This document shows positions 1 to 8,988 of a DNA stretch of 64,000 nucleotides, in pieces. The first letter of the stretch is position 1, and each line of letters begins with the position of its first letter. A program made the position numbers and the translations under genes. The stretch comes from Pseudomonas beijingensis (GTDB taxonomy: Bacteria; Pseudomonadota; Gammaproteobacteria; Pseudomonadales; Pseudomonadaceae). The stretch covers positions 310,001 to 374,000 of the forward strand of contig NZ_CP117425.1 in the NCBI RefSeq assembly GCF_030687295.1. Direction: 5' to 3'. The notes beneath the pieces were generated by a model that saw nothing but the letters and a program-made list of their open reading frames with translations, ran no database searches and was not told where the DNA came from.

Positions 1-89
1 GAGCAGGCTTGCTCCCACAAGGGATTGGCGGTGGACACAACTCCTGTGAACACCACAAAAAAACTGTGGGAGCGAGCTTGCTCGCGATA
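1..89. repeat. REP pair (inverted), left copy cut by window edge
   Basis: Two palindromic REP sequences in opposite orientation: the end of one at 1-18 (reads GAGCAGGCTTGCTCCCAC) and a full one at about 65-89 (core TGTGGGAGCGAGCTTGCTCG). The same core recurs at least ten more times in the window, always between genes. Such inverted pairs are typical of REPIN/BIME elements in fluorescent pseudomonads. Confidence 0.85.
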
Positions 90-282
90 GCGGCGGCAGG
101 TCCGCCCCTGTCCAACGGACCCGCATTAATCCGCAGTTAACCTTCTTGCGGTCTATTCCCCTCCAATGTCGACGTCCTCTGCTCGTTCACTGTCATGGTC
201 AGCGTGTAGACTTCGGTACATCCGATCGCGCGCCGGGTGTCGCGAGGCTGCGCGTCGATCCATGCAGACAAAGGGAAACGCA

Positions 283-792
283 ATGAGTGAGGAAATGATG
301 CGATTGGGCCGTGAGCGGCGCTATCTGGTGCTGCTGGGGCTGATCTGCCTAGCGCTGATCGGCGGTGCGCTGTACATGCAGGTAGCCCTCGGCGAGGCAC
401 CGTGCCCGCTGTGTATCTTGCAACGCTATGCGCTGTTGCTGATCGCGATCTTCGCCTTCATCGGCGCCGCCATGCGCACCCGTCGCAGCCTGACGATCTT
501 CGAAGGCCTGGTGGTGCTCTGTGCCCTGGCGGGTGCCGGTGTGGCTGGGCATCACGTGTACACCCAGTTCTTCCCCGCAGTCAGTTGCGGCATCGACGTG
601 TTGCAACCGATTGTCGATGACTTGCCGTTGGCGAAGATCTTCCCGCTGGGTTTCCAGGTCGATGGCTTTTGCTCCACCCCCTACCCACCGATCCTGGGCC
701 TGTCTCTGGCGCAATGGGCACTGGTGGCCTTCGTGTTGACGGCGATTCTGGTGCCGTTGCTGGTGTCACGTAACCGCAAACCGCTTCGCTGA
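283..792 (+). CDS. dsbB: disulfide bond formation protein DsbB family
   Basis: Inner-membrane quinone reductase of about 169 residues that reoxidises periplasmic DsbA by passing electrons to ubiquinone. Four hydrophobic segments are visible. The first periplasmic loop carries the CxxC pair (CPLC, residues 41-44), followed by the LQRY quinone-region motif; the second loop carries the other cysteine pair (about C102 and C130). The frame is open further upstream, but the chosen ATG starts the conserved MSEEMMRLGR region; an ATG at 295 preceded by GTGAGGA is an alternative start. It is a single-gene unit followed by a hairpin terminator. Pseudomonas often has two DsbB paralogues, and which one this is cannot be told from sequence alone. 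Confidence 0.9.
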   Translation: MSEEMMRLGRERRYLVLLGLICLALIGGALYMQVALGEAPCPLCILQRYALLLIAIFAFIGAAMRTRRSLTIFEGLVVLCALAGAGVAGHHVYTQFFPAVSCGIDVLQPIVDDLPLAKIFPLGFQVDGFCSTPYPPILGLSLAQWALVAFVLTAILVPLLVSRNRKPLR

Positions 793-804
793 AACGCCTC
801 AACG

Positions 805-843
805 AAACGCCCTGGTTTCTCTCTTGGAGAACCGGGGCGTTTT
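805..843 (+). terminator. rho-independent terminator after dsbB
   Basis: Inverted repeat AAACGCCC-(T)GGTTTCTC / GAGAACC-GGGGCGTTT followed by a short T-run, 13 bases after the dsbB stop codon. Confidence 0.75.
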
Positions 844-1568
844 GCGTTTCACGCTAGAACCGGAGCGTCCTTGATCCGAGGCAAGAATGACCTGCGGCAA
901 TGTGCGACACGTTGTCACATATCTTGCGGCGTTTAGCCTCTGCGAAGGTGATCAAGCGCTGTTTCCTGTAACAAAAAAACGTCTGCTTTCGCAACCCGCG
1001 CATGACCTGCAGCAGGCATTTTTAACAGCGTAGCGTCAGGCGCCGAAGGCCCCGAAAACTGGGCCCTTGCCAGACGAAAAAGCCCTTCTTAATCCTCTCG
1101 AGCTGTCTAAATCGGGCGTAGTAGACCTACGTTTTTTGGGGTTCTTGTTGAGAATTAATTTCGATAAGATGCTGGCCCGTTGCAATATCGGCAAGAGATT
1201 GTTGCCGGATCGGATAAAAATTATTTCGGGATGAGACATGGTCTACAGCGCCTCACCTCACTACAATCGCCCGCACCGATTTTCCGACCCGGCTCAGGCT
1301 TGAGCATGAGAGTGGTCGAAGGGCGCCAGCGCCCCATGCGACCCCAGGTGTCGGTGCCTCCAACTACCCGCACCAAATGGAATTGGGCTTGAACTAGGCC
1401 TTTTGACCAACGAATAAGAACTCACCGCTGGCCCAGGATGTGTCGAACAGCCGCTGACGTTCGATGGGCAGCCCTTATTCAATCCAAGAAAATGCCAACC
1501 CTTGGCAGGGTGAAGTGTTGGCGATCAAAACCCAACTGCATTGCGCAAGCTGCTTTAGAGGTCGTGAG
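844..1568 (+). other. 725-bp noncoding region upstream of the cyo operon
   Basis: No convincing gene in either strand; the small ORFs here lack ribosome sites and family resemblance. It presumably holds the cyo promoter and its regulatory sites. A weak sigma70-like candidate is TTCTTG (1142-1147), 17-base spacer, TAAGAT (1165-1170). A half-conserved FNR/ANR-like site (TTGATCCGAGGCAA, 871-884) lies far upstream; only its left half-site matches well. The region is A+T-richer than the flanking genes. Confidence 0.45.
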
Positions 1569-2516
1569 ATGAGTAAAAACAGGTACCCCCGATTACTAGG
1601 CTTGTTGCCGCTGCTCGGCACGTTGCTGCTGGGAGGCTGCAACATGACCTTGCTCGATCCCAAGGGCCAGGTCGGCCTGGATGAACGAAACCTGATCATC
1701 ACCGCCACGCTGCTGATGTTGCTGGTCGTCGTGCCGGTCATCGTCATGACCTTCCTGTTCGCCTGGAAGTACCGCGCAACCAACACCAAGGCCACCTACA
1801 CGCCAAAATGGTCGCATTCGACCAAGATCGAAGTGGCGGTGTGGACCATTCCGGTGCTGATCATCATTGCCTTGGGTTACATCACCTACAAGTCGACCCA
1901 TGCCCTGGACCCGTATCGTCCGCTGGATTCCGACGTCAAGCCGATCACCATTGAAGTGGTCTCGATGGACTGGAAGTGGCTGTTCATCTATCCGGAACAG
2001 GGCATCGCCACCGTCAACAAGATCGTGTTCCCGGCCCATACGCCGATCAACTTCAAGGTCACCTCCGACACCGTGATGAACTCGTTCTTCATCCCGGGCC
2101 TGGGCGGCCAGATCTACGCGATGGCGGGCATGCAGACCAAGCTGCACCTGATCGCCAACCAGAACGCCGAACTCGACGGTATCTCCGCCAACTACAGCGG
2201 CGCGGGCTTTACCGGCATGAAGTTCAAAGCAATCGCCACGACCCAGGAAGATTTCGACGCCTGGGTCAACGATGTGAAGAAGGCACCTAAACAGCTTGAA
2301 AAAGCTGAATACGAAGCCCTTTCCAAACCGAGCCAGAACAACCCAGTCGAACTCTACTCGTCGGTTACGCCGAACCTGTTCCAGACCATCATCGACAAGT
2401 ATGAAGGGATGAATCCGGGCAAGCCGATGCACCACGAGAAGAAAGAGAAGGAAGTGGCTCACAACATGGAAGGGATGGACATGAGCTCGCATTCAGCTGC
2501 CGGGGCAGAGGAGTAA
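1569..2516 (+). CDS. cyoA: cytochrome bo3 ubiquinol oxidase subunit II
   Basis: Subunit II (315 residues) of the haem-copper quinol oxidase, anchored in the inner membrane with a periplasmic cupredoxin-like domain. A lipoprotein signal ends LLGGC (Cys24). Two membrane helices follow at about 40-65 and 85-105, then the beta domain containing VSMDWKWLFIYPEQG. The copper A ligands of cytochrome c oxidases are absent, as expected for a quinol oxidase. The start is the ATG preceded by GAGGTCGTGAG; the frame extends upstream without family resemblance. The C-terminus (about residues 285-315) is unusually rich in His and Met. First gene of cyoABCDE, 3 bases before cyoB. Confidence 0.97.
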   Translation: MSKNRYPRLLGLLPLLGTLLLGGCNMTLLDPKGQVGLDERNLIITATLLMLLVVVPVIVMTFLFAWKYRATNTKATYTPKWSHSTKIEVAVWTIPVLIIIALGYITYKSTHALDPYRPLDSDVKPITIEVVSMDWKWLFIYPEQGIATVNKIVFPAHTPINFKVTSDTVMNSFFIPGLGGQIYAMAGMQTKLHLIANQNAELDGISANYSGAGFTGMKFKAIATTQEDFDAWVNDVKKAPKQLEKAEYEALSKPSQNNPVELYSSVTPNLFQTIIDKYEGMNPGKPMHHEKKEKEVAHNMEGMDMSSHSAAGAEE

Positions 2517-2519
2517 ACG

Positions 2520-4550
2520 ATGTTAGGTAAATTAAGTTGGGAAGCGATCCCGTTCCACGAGCCGATTGTCATGGTGACCCTCGCCATCATCGCGCTCGGT
2601 GGTCTGGCATTGTTCGCCGGTATCACTTATTTCAAGAAGTGGACCTACCTGTGGACCGAGTGGCTGACGTCGGTCGACCACAAGAAAATCGGCGTGATGT
2701 ACATCATCGTCGCCATGGTCATGCTGCTGCGCGGTTTCGCCGACGCCATCATGATGCGTACCCAACTGGCCATGGCCACCGAGGGTTCGCCTGGCTACCT
2801 GCCGCCTGAACACTATGACCAGATCTTCACCGCCCACGGTGTGATCATGATCATCTTCATGGCGATGCCGTTCTTCACCGGCCTGATGAACCTTGCGGTG
2901 CCGCTGCAGATCGGTGCCCGTGACGTGGCCTTCCCGTTCCTGAACTCCCTGAGCTTCTGGTTGCTGGTGTCCGGTGTGGTGCTGATCAACCTGTCCCTGG
3001 GCGTTGGCGAATTCGCCAAGACCGGCTGGGTGGCCTATCCACCGCTGTCGGGCTTGCAATACAGTCCGGGCGTGGGGATGGATTACTACATCTGGGCGCT
3101 ACAGCTATCCGGGTTGGGGACAACGCTGACGGGGGTCAACTTCCTGGCCACCGTGGTGAAAATGCGTACCCCGGGCATGAAGCTGATGGACATGCCGATC
3201 TTCACCTGGACCTGCACCTGGGCCAACGTCCTGATCGTCGCTTCCTTCCCGATCCTGACCGCTACCCTGGCTCTGCTGACGCTTGACCGTTACATGGATT
3301 TCCACATTTTCACCAATGAACTGGGTGGAAATCCGATGATGTACGTGAACCTGTTCTGGGCCTGGGGTCACCCTGAGGTGTACATCCTGATCCTGCCGGC
3401 GTTCGGTATTTTCTCTGAAGTCATCTCGACTTTCTCCGGCAAGAAACTGTTCGGCCACCATTCGATGATCTACGCTTCCGGCGCGATCTCGGTACTGGGC
3501 TTCATGGTCTGGCTGCACCACTTCTTCACCATGGGTTCGGGTGCCAGCGTCAACGCCTTCTTCGGCCTGGCGACGATGCTGATTTCGATCCCGACGGGGG
3601 TGAAGCTGTTCAACTGGCTGTTCACCATCTATCAGGGCCGCCTGCGTTTCACCAGCCACGTGATGTGGACCCTGGGCTTCATGGTGACCTTCGCCATCGG
3701 CGGCATGACCGGCGTACTGCTGGCGATCCCGGGTGCTGACTTCGTGTTGCACAACAGCCTGTTCGTGATCGCGCACTTCCATAACGTGATCATCGGCGGC
3801 GCGGTGTTTGGCTACATCGCCGGCTTCGCCTTCTACTTCCCGAAAGCGTTCGGCTTCAAGCTGCACGAAGGCTGGGGCAAGGCTGCGTTCTGGTTCTGGA
3901 TCACCGGCTTCTTCGTCGCGTTCATGCCGCTCTATGTACTGGGCTTCATGGGCATGACCCGTCGCCTGAACACCACCACCAACCCTGAGTGGGTGCCGTA
4001 CCTGTACGTCGCCATGTTCGGTGCGGTGATGATCGCTGTCGGCATCGCCTGCCAGCTGATCCAGTTGTATGTGAGCGTGCGTGACCGCAACAAGCCAGAG
4101 AACATGTGCGAACACGGCGACCCGTGGAATGCCCATACCCTGGAATGGTCGACCTCTTCGCCACCGCCGTTCTACAACTTCGCCGTGCTGCCAAAAGCCG
4201 ACGTCATCGACCCGTTCACCGAAGCCAAGGAAAACGGCACCGCGTACCCGGTTCCGGCCAAGTACGAGCCGATCCACATGCCCAACAACACCGCCACCGG
4301 TGTGGTCATGGGCGCTCTGTTGACCGTGTTCGGTTTCGCGATGATCTGGCACATCTGGTGGCTGGCCATCGCCAGCCTGGTCGGCACCGTGGTGTATTTC
4401 ACTATCCATGCCGCCCGTGACGATCAGGGCTACATGGTGCCGGTGGATGTTATCGAGCGCATCGAAGCCGAGCAGCACAAACGTCTGGTAGCGGCCGGGA
4501 AAGTCCCAGCCACCGCCACCCGTGTTGAAACCTCGTTGGAACAGGCTTAA
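2520..4550 (+). CDS. cyoB: cytochrome bo3 ubiquinol oxidase subunit I
   Basis: Catalytic subunit (676 residues, normal length) with about 15 membrane helices. It holds low-spin haem b, high-spin haem o and Cu(B), reduces oxygen to water and pumps protons. Signature sequences are visible: WGHPEVY (Cu(B) His and cross-linked Tyr), WLHHFFTMG (the two further Cu(B) histidines), IAHFHNVI (haem ligands), and an N-terminal haem-ligand helix with FTAHGVIMI. The quinol-oxidase N-terminal region around [12 protein letters not shown] is present. Translated with cyoA and cyoC at intergenic distances of 3 bases, so expression is almost certainly coupled. Confidence 0.98.
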   Translation: MLGKLSWEAIPFHEPIVMVTLAIIALGGLALFAGITYFKKWTYLWTEWLTSVDHKKIGVMYIIVAMVMLLRGFADAIMMRTQLAMATEGSPGYLPPEHYDQIFTAHGVIMIIFMAMPFFTGLMNLAVPLQIGARDVAFPFLNSLSFWLLVSGVVLINLSLGVGEFAKTGWVAYPPLSGLQYSPGVGMDYYIWALQLSGLGTTLTGVNFLATVVKMRTPGMKLMDMPIFTWTCTWANVLIVASFPILTATLALLTLDRYMDFHIFTNELGGNPMMYVNLFWAWGHPEVYILILPAFGIFSEVISTFSGKKLFGHHSMIYASGAISVLGFMVWLHHFFTMGSGASVNAFFGLATMLISIPTGVKLFNWLFTIYQGRLRFTSHVMWTLGFMVTFAIGGMTGVLLAIPGADFVLHNSLFVIAHFHNVIIGGAVFGYIAGFAFYFPKAFGFKLHEGWGKAAFWFWITGFFVAFMPLYVLGFMGMTRRLNTTTNPEWVPYLYVAMFGAVMIAVGIACQLIQLYVSVRDRNKPENMCEHGDPWNAHTLEWSTSSPPPFYNFAVLPKADVIDPFTEAKENGTAYPVPAKYEPIHMPNNTATGVVMGALLTVFGFAMIWHIWWLAIASLVGTVVYFTIHAARDDQGYMVPVDVIERIEAEQHKRLVAAGKVPATATRVETSLEQA

Positions 4551-4553
4551 ACC

Positions 4554-5180
4554 ATGTCGAACTTAGTGACCACTGTTGGACACGCCCATGGTCATGACCA
4601 TGGGCACGATGACCATCACCACGACTCGGGCGAGATGACCGTATTCGGTTTCTGGCTCTACCTGATGACCGACTGCATTCTGTTTGCGTCGATCTTCGCG
4701 GCCTACGCGGTGCTGGTTAACAACGTCGCCGGTGGCCCGTCGGGCCACGACATCTTCGAACTGCCGTACGTACTGGGCGAAACCGCGCTGCTGCTGTTCA
4801 GTTCGATCACCTACGGCTTCGCCATGCTGGCGTTGTTCAAAGGCAAGAAGAGCCAGGTGCTGGGCTGGTTGGGCATGACCTTCCTGTTCGGTGCCGGCTT
4901 TATCGGCATGGAGATCAACGAGTTCCATATCCTGATCGCCGAAGGCTACGGCCCTAGCCGCAGCGGCTTCCTGTCCGGGTTCTTCACCCTGGTCGGCACC
5001 CACGGTCTGCACGTGACCAGCGGCCTGATCTGGATGGCGATCATGATGTACCAGGTCCACAAAAACGGCCTGACCGCTACCAACAAGACACGCCTGAGCT
5101 GCCTGAGCCTGTTCTGGCACTTCCTGGACGTGGTGTGGATCTGCGTATTCACCGGTGTTTATCTGATGGGGACCCTGTAA
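4554..5180 (+). CDS. cyoC: cytochrome bo3 ubiquinol oxidase subunit III
   Basis: Integral membrane subunit III (208 residues, five helices) that stabilises the core of the oxidase. The family region [15 protein letters not shown] (about residues 30-45) and the C-terminal [14 protein letters not shown] are clear. The N-terminus before the first helix is a short histidine-rich stretch (nine His among residues 9-23), more than is usual for the family and potentially metal-binding. Its stop codon abuts the cyoD start codon with no gap. Confidence 0.97.
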   Translation: MSNLVTTVGHAHGHDHGHDDHHHDSGEMTVFGFWLYLMTDCILFASIFAAYAVLVNNVAGGPSGHDIFELPYVLGETALLLFSSITYGFAMLALFKGKKSQVLGWLGMTFLFGAGFIGMEINEFHILIAEGYGPSRSGFLSGFFTLVGTHGLHVTSGLIWMAIMMYQVHKNGLTATNKTRLSCLSLFWHFLDVVWICVFTGVYLMGTL

Positions 5181-5516
5181 ATGGCTAACGCTCATTCTCA
5201 TGATGGTCACGACGCCGGCCACGGCAGCGTCAAGTCCTACGCCATCGGTTTCATCCTGTCGGTGATCCTGACCGTCATCCCGTTCGGCCTAGTGATGTAC
5301 CCGTCGCTGCCCAAGAGCCTGACCCTGTGGATCATCCTGATCTTCGCCGTGGTCCAGGTATTGGTGCACCTGGTGTACTTCCTGCACCTGGACCGCTCCG
5401 CCGCCCAACGTAACAATGTGGTCGCGTTTGTCTTTGCCGCGATCGTGATTGTCCTGCTGGTCGGCCTGTCGTTGTGGATCATGTTCAGCATCCACACCAA
5501 CATGATGGCGCACTGA
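5181..5516 (+). CDS. cyoD: cytochrome bo3 ubiquinol oxidase subunit IV
   Basis: Small three-helix subunit IV (111 residues) that assists Cu(B) and haem insertion and assembly of subunit I. The family core [17 protein letters not shown] and the motif VYFLHLD before the third helix are present. Like cyoC, it opens with a His/Asp/Gly-rich tail (five His in the first 15 residues). It starts on the base after the cyoC stop, and cyoE follows after 11 bases. Confidence 0.96.
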   Translation: MANAHSHDGHDAGHGSVKSYAIGFILSVILTVIPFGLVMYPSLPKSLTLWIILIFAVVQVLVHLVYFLHLDRSAAQRNNVVAFVFAAIVIVLLVGLSLWIMFSIHTNMMAH

Positions 5517-5527
5517 GGAAAATCCGG

Positions 5528-6415
5528 ATGTCCCTGAAGCACTTTATCCAAATCACCAAGCCGGGGATCATTTTCGGTAACGTGCTTTCTGTGGCAGGCG
5601 GGTTTTTCCTGGCCTCGAAAGGGCATGTCGATCTGGCCATCTTCCTGGCTGCGATGATTGGCACTTCCCTGGTGGTGGCGTCCGGTTGCGTGTTCAACAA
5701 CTGCATCGACCGCGACATCGACATCAAGATGGAACGCACCAAGAATCGGGCGCTGGTCCAAGGCCTGATTCCGGTGCAACTGGCCCTGGCATTCGCCACG
5801 GTGCTGGGCGTGGCCGGCGTGGCGCTGCTGTACTGGGTGGCCAATCCGTTGGCGGCGTTGTTCGCGGTGATCGGTTTTGTCATCTACGTCGGCCTCTACA
5901 GCCTGTACCTCAAGCGCAAGTCGGTCCACGGCACGCTGGTGGGCAGTCTGTCGGGGGCGATGCCGCCGGTGATTGGCTACGTGGCGGTGAGCAACAGCTT
6001 CGACATCGCGGCGCTGACGCTGCTGGTGATGTTCAGCCTGTGGCAGATGCCGCATTCCTACGCCATCGCGATCTTCCGCTTCAACGACTACCTGGCGGCC
6101 TCGATTCCGGTGCTGCCGGTCAAGCGCGGCATCCGCGTGGCCAAGAAGCACATCCTGCTCTACATCCTGGCCTTCCTGGTGGCGACCTTGATGCTGACCT
6201 TCAGCGGCTACGCCGGCATGAGCTACCTCGCCGTCGCCGCCGCCATGGGCATGTACTGGCTGTACATGGCCTGGACCGGCTATAAGGCGGTGGATGACAC
6301 GGTCTGGGCACGCAAGCTGTTCGTGTTCTCGATCCTCACCATCACCGCCCTGAGCGTCATGATGTCCCTGGACTTCAAAGTGCCGAGTGAGCTGTTGCTG
6401 ACGTACGCGCCTTAA
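5528..6415 (+). CDS. cyoE: protohaem IX farnesyltransferase (haem O synthase)
   Basis: Polytopic UbiA-family prenyltransferase (295 residues) that adds farnesyl to haem B, giving the haem O needed by CyoB. The Mg-prenyl-diphosphate motif is seen as [15 protein letters not shown] (about residues 58-72), and a second conserved loop includes YSLYLKRKS. The start ATG at 5528 has a GAGGAAAA ribosome site; the frame extends upstream into cyoD without homology. Last gene of the operon, closed by the hairpin terminator at 6432-6468. Confidence 0.96.
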   Translation: MSLKHFIQITKPGIIFGNVLSVAGGFFLASKGHVDLAIFLAAMIGTSLVVASGCVFNNCIDRDIDIKMERTKNRALVQGLIPVQLALAFATVLGVAGVALLYWVANPLAALFAVIGFVIYVGLYSLYLKRKSVHGTLVGSLSGAMPPVIGYVAVSNSFDIAALTLLVMFSLWQMPHSYAIAIFRFNDYLAASIPVLPVKRGIRVAKKHILLYILAFLVATLMLTFSGYAGMSYLAVAAAMGMYWLYMAWTGYKAVDDTVWARKLFVFSILTITALSVMMSLDFKVPSELLLTYAP

Positions 6416-6431
6416 GCTTCAGACGCTGCAA

Positions 6432-6468
6432 AAAAAGCCCCGCCTTCGAGAGAAGCGCGGGGCTTTTT
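6432..6468 (+). terminator. rho-independent terminator of cyoABCDE (copy 1 of a duplicated terminator)
   Basis: A-run, GCCCCGC stem, loop CTTCGAGAGAA, GCGGGGC stem, T-run. The whole 37-bp sequence is repeated without change at 7226-7262 on the other side of the toxin-antitoxin module. Confidence 0.92.
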
Positions 6469-6516
6469 GTCGAGGAGGGCATGGATTGGCTGTCATTCGT
6501 CGCAATAGATTCTGGT

Positions 6517-6546
6517 TTGTTGAACTATGCGCAATTTGCCTATAGT
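6517..6546 (+). promoter_or_regulatory. candidate sigma70 promoter of the toxin-antitoxin operon
   Basis: TTGTTG (6517-6522), 18-base spacer, TATAGT (6541-6546). The predicted RNA start at about 6552-6554 coincides with the ATG of the toxin gene, so the message would have almost no leader. Inference from spacing and consensus only. Confidence 0.5.
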
Positions 6547-6553
6547 TTCTGCC

Positions 6554-6898
6554 ATGCGTACCCTATTTTTTGAAACGACTACGTTCACCTCTACGGTTGG
6601 CAATTACCTGACTGACGATGAATATCGCCTGCTTCAGTCCTATATGCTGCAGCATCCAGAGGTCGGTGACGTCATGCCACGTACCGGTGGCTTTCGTAAG
6701 CTGCGCTGGTTCGATGAACGTCGTGGCAAAGGGAAGCGAGGTGGGTTGCGAGTCATTTACTATTGGCTCATGAACGATCGTCAGTTCTGGATGTTCGCGA
6801 TTTATGACAAGGATGAGTTGGAAAACCTGACCTCCGAGCAAGAGAAGACGCTCAAGCGTGCCATAGAAGCTGAGTTGAAAGTACGAGGTACCTTATGA
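6554..6898 (+). CDS. type II toxin, RelE/HigB-like
   Basis: Basic protein of 114 residues resembling the RelE/ParE superfamily toxins that act as mRNA interferases. The region VMPRTGGFRKLRWFDERRGKGKRGG (key residues R, K and W; about 44-68), followed by LRVIYYW and FWMFAIYDKDE, is the characteristic core, and it ends with a helix rich in Lys and Glu. The next gene is an XRE antitoxin overlapping by 4 bases (ATGA), the usual toxin-first HigBA-like order. An ATG at 6527 in frame gives nine extra residues, but it lies within the promoter spacer, so 6554 is preferred. Neither start has a good ribosome site. Probably acquired separately from its neighbours (see flanking repeats). Confidence 0.85.
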   Translation: MRTLFFETTTFTSTVGNYLTDDEYRLLQSYMLQHPEVGDVMPRTGGFRKLRWFDERRGKGKRGGLRVIYYWLMNDRQFWMFAIYDKDELENLTSEQEKTLKRAIEAELKVRGTL

Positions 6899-7209
6899 AA
6901 AAGCGCGATCTGTTTGCCGAGATGATGCAAGGTGTCGAGGAGATGGCCGCTCACCGCGATGGCAAGATTACCCTTCGCCAGATATCGATCGAAGACAAAC
7001 CGGCTCCCGAGGTGTCGGCCCAGGAAATCGTGGCGTTGCGCGACAAGCTCCACATGTCTCAAGCCGTTTTCGCCAAGAGCATCAGGACCAGCCCAGGTAC
7101 CCTTAGAAACTGGGAACAGGAAAAATCCAAGCCTAATGCTCAGGCGGCTTTGTTGATCAAACTGGTCGAGAAGTTTCCAGATATGGTTGAACGGCTTGGC
7201 GCTGTTTGA
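6895..7209 (+). CDS. XRE-family antitoxin (HigA/NadS-like)
   Basis: DNA-binding antitoxin of 104 residues. The C-terminal half is a Cro/C1 helix-turn-helix: VALRDKLHMSQAVFAKSIRTS, then TLRNWEQEKSKPNAQA, about residues 47-85, with the typical Q-x3-A and W-E-Q-G-like positions. The N-terminal 40 residues probably wrap the toxin. Start codon overlaps the toxin stop, so translation is coupled. By family knowledge the complex should repress its own promoter at about 6517-6546. Closed by a terminator 17 bases downstream. Confidence 0.88.
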   Translation: MKKRDLFAEMMQGVEEMAAHRDGKITLRQISIEDKPAPEVSAQEIVALRDKLHMSQAVFAKSIRTSPGTLRNWEQEKSKPNAQAALLIKLVEKFPDMVERLGAV

Positions 7210-7225
7210 ATAGCTGGTCCCCATT

Positions 7226-7262
7226 AAAAAGCCCCGCCTTCGAGAGAAGCGCGGGGCTTTTT
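7226..7262 (+). terminator. rho-independent terminator after the antitoxin (copy 2 of duplicated terminator)
   Basis: Identical over 37 bp to 6432-6468. It can also act on the opposite strand for the gene ending at 7309 because the hairpin carries an A-run before it and a T-run after it. Confidence 0.9.
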
Positions 7263-7308
7263 AATGGGTATCACTTTGGACTTCTGTGGGAGCGGGCTCA
7301 ACCTCGGC

Positions 7309-8013
7309 TTATTGCTGGGCGATGCTGTAGCCGTCGAAGGCTTTCTGCTGCTGCAATGCAGTGACGATGCCCTTGCGGGTGGCCGGTTGTTCGGTGCCGT
7401 CGTTGTCCAGGAAGGTTTCGCTTTCCAGCTCGGCTTCGTCGCCTTCGCCGACGAAGTTGAAGCCCAGGAATTCGAAGGCTTCGCGGTCGACGTTCGGCTT
7501 GGAGCGTGGTGTGCGCAGGGGCAGGGTGACGCTGATGCCGTCCTTGCTGATGACAAACACTTCGGCTTCCTTCTTGGCCCGCGAGGCCTTGCCTTTGCTG
7601 CCGCTCGGGTTGCTGATGGCCTGGTGGGTCTGGTTCAGCACTTTCAGGGCCAGGCCGTAGACCAGTTCCTGGAACGACGGGTCGTCCTTATAGCTGGAGA
7701 GGATGCGGCTGATCGGGAAGCGGCTGCTCAGGTCTTCCAGGGCCGCGAAGTCGGCGGCTTCGGCGTCCTTGAGTTGTTTGAGCTGGCCCATCAGTTCGTA
7801 GGCCTTGTCGTCGTCGAAGGCATCGTGGGCCTGGCGGATGGCGTTGCGCAGTTCGCGGATCTGGTCGCTTTCGCGGTTCGACTGGAACGCATCGAGGACC
7901 ATTTCGCTGATGGTTTTGGCCTGGGGCAGATGCTGTGAAAGATTGATGGAGTTTTCGTATTCCGCTTTGGACGACAGGGTGACTACGGATTCAGCGGTGT
8001 TGGAATCGGACAT
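7309..8013 (-). CDS. conserved hypothetical protein, function unknown
   Basis: Soluble acidic protein of 234 residues that I do not recognise. No signal peptide or membrane segment. The first 40 residues are Ser/Thr-rich; residues 40-100 look helical and charged (TISEMVLDAF, then DQIRELRNAIRQAHDAF, then ELMGQLKQLKDAE). A Lys-rich linker follows (GSKGKASRAKKE, about 150-162), then a beta-rich, acidic C-terminus. The linker recalls those of H-NS-like proteins but there is no DNA-binding motif, so no function is assigned. Start chosen at the ATG giving MSDSNTAES; an upstream in-frame start would add 15 residues. Monocistronic, convergent with the antitoxin gene. Confidence 0.75.
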   Translation of the reverse strand: MSDSNTAESVVTLSSKAEYENSINLSQHLPQAKTISEMVLDAFQSNRESDQIRELRNAIRQAHDAFDDDKAYELMGQLKQLKDAEAADFAALEDLSSRFPISRILSSYKDDPSFQELVYGLALKVLNQTHQAISNPSGSKGKASRAKKEAEVFVISKDGISVTLPLRTPRSKPNVDREAFEFLGFNFVGEGDEAELESETFLDNDGTEQPATRKGIVTALQQQKAFDGYSIAQQ

Positions 8014-8152
8014 TGAAATTTCACTACTTCTGTTAGCGGGATGAGGCGAGAAAGGCATTGAGCTTTTTTCCGGTCGCCTAATCTATTGGACCCGAGCGGT
8101 GTTGTCACGGTCGGACCGGTAGCAACTGACCATTTGTTGCCGGTGGCGGGTT

Positions 8153-8899
8153 TCAGTCTCGCATCAGGTCCATCAGTCGCAACGCATCGGCGGTCGCGGC
8201 GCCGCTGGCGGTGTTGTCGAAAATGCACCAGGTCGGTGTGTCGGAGTCGGCTTTCAATGCTTGGGCGAGACGCTCCAGCCAGGCGTCTTCGTAGGCCGAG
8301 TAGTAAATCCGTGGCGAACCGTGCAGCCGGTAGTAGCGAATGCCAGGCCAGCCAGCGGGTTGATCGCCGCCGGGTAATGGCGACGGGTCGGCGGCGACAC
8401 GGCCGATGCATTCGTCTTGCAGGATCGCGGCAGCCTGGGGGGCGAGCCAGCTCGGGTGTCGCGGCTCAAGCACCGCATACCCCTGGTAACGGTCCCGCAA
8501 GGCCTTGAAGAACGCTCCGGCCACGGCCGCCTCGAAGGCCAGCGACGGTGGCAACTGAATCAACAGGCAGCCAAGTTTTCCCCCCAGTTGCGAACATTGC
8601 CCGAGGAATTCATCCACAAGCCCTTCGCAATCGATCAGCCGCCGTTCATGGGTGATCTGCTTGGGCACCTTGACCGAAAAGCGAAAGTCCCCGGCAACAC
8701 TGTCGGCCCACTTTGCATACGTGGCGGGTCGGTGCGGGCGGTAGAACGAGCTGTTGATCTCCACGGCGGGGAATCGGCTGCTGTAGCGCTGCAAATGCGT
8801 TCCTTCCGCCGCGAAGGCCGGCCAATGCTCCCGGGGCAGCGACCAGCCGGCGCAGCCCAGGTAAAGACGTGATGAGGGGGGGAGAGGTCGAGTCGGCAA
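8153..8899 (-). CDS. DUF72 family protein
   Basis: Protein of 248 residues in the DUF72 (YecE-like) family, a TIM-barrel fold of uncertain biochemical role. Visible family features: YLGCAGWSLPREHW near the N-terminus, the AVEINSSFYRPHRPATYAKW stretch, FRFSVKVPKQITHER, the LIQLPPSLAF segment, and YYRLHGSPRIYYSAY followed by CIFDNTASGAA at the end. Residue pattern is complete, so the protein is probably functional. It stands alone, on the same strand as the genes on either side, with more than 85 bases to each. Confidence 0.88.
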   Translation of the reverse strand: MPTRPLPPSSRLYLGCAGWSLPREHWPAFAAEGTHLQRYSSRFPAVEINSSFYRPHRPATYAKWADSVAGDFRFSVKVPKQITHERRLIDCEGLVDEFLGQCSQLGGKLGCLLIQLPPSLAFEAAVAGAFFKALRDRYQGYAVLEPRHPSWLAPQAAAILQDECIGRVAADPSPLPGGDQPAGWPGIRYYRLHGSPRIYYSAYEDAWLERLAQALKADSDTPTWCIFDNTASGAATADALRLMDLMRD

Positions 8900-8988
8900 G
8901 GGCGAAGGCCTGATGGCGGCGGATACAGCCTATGACCGCAGCCAGCGCCTCATGTCTGCATTGTTTTTTGTCGTTGGCGGGGCACCGT

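Noticed and set aside
871..884. ANR/FNR box upstream of cyoA
   Set aside because: Only the left half-site matches, and it is about 690 bases from the gene.
1036..1239. 67-residue frame upstream of cyoA
   Set aside because: No ribosome site or recognisable sequence; lies in the cyo regulatory region.
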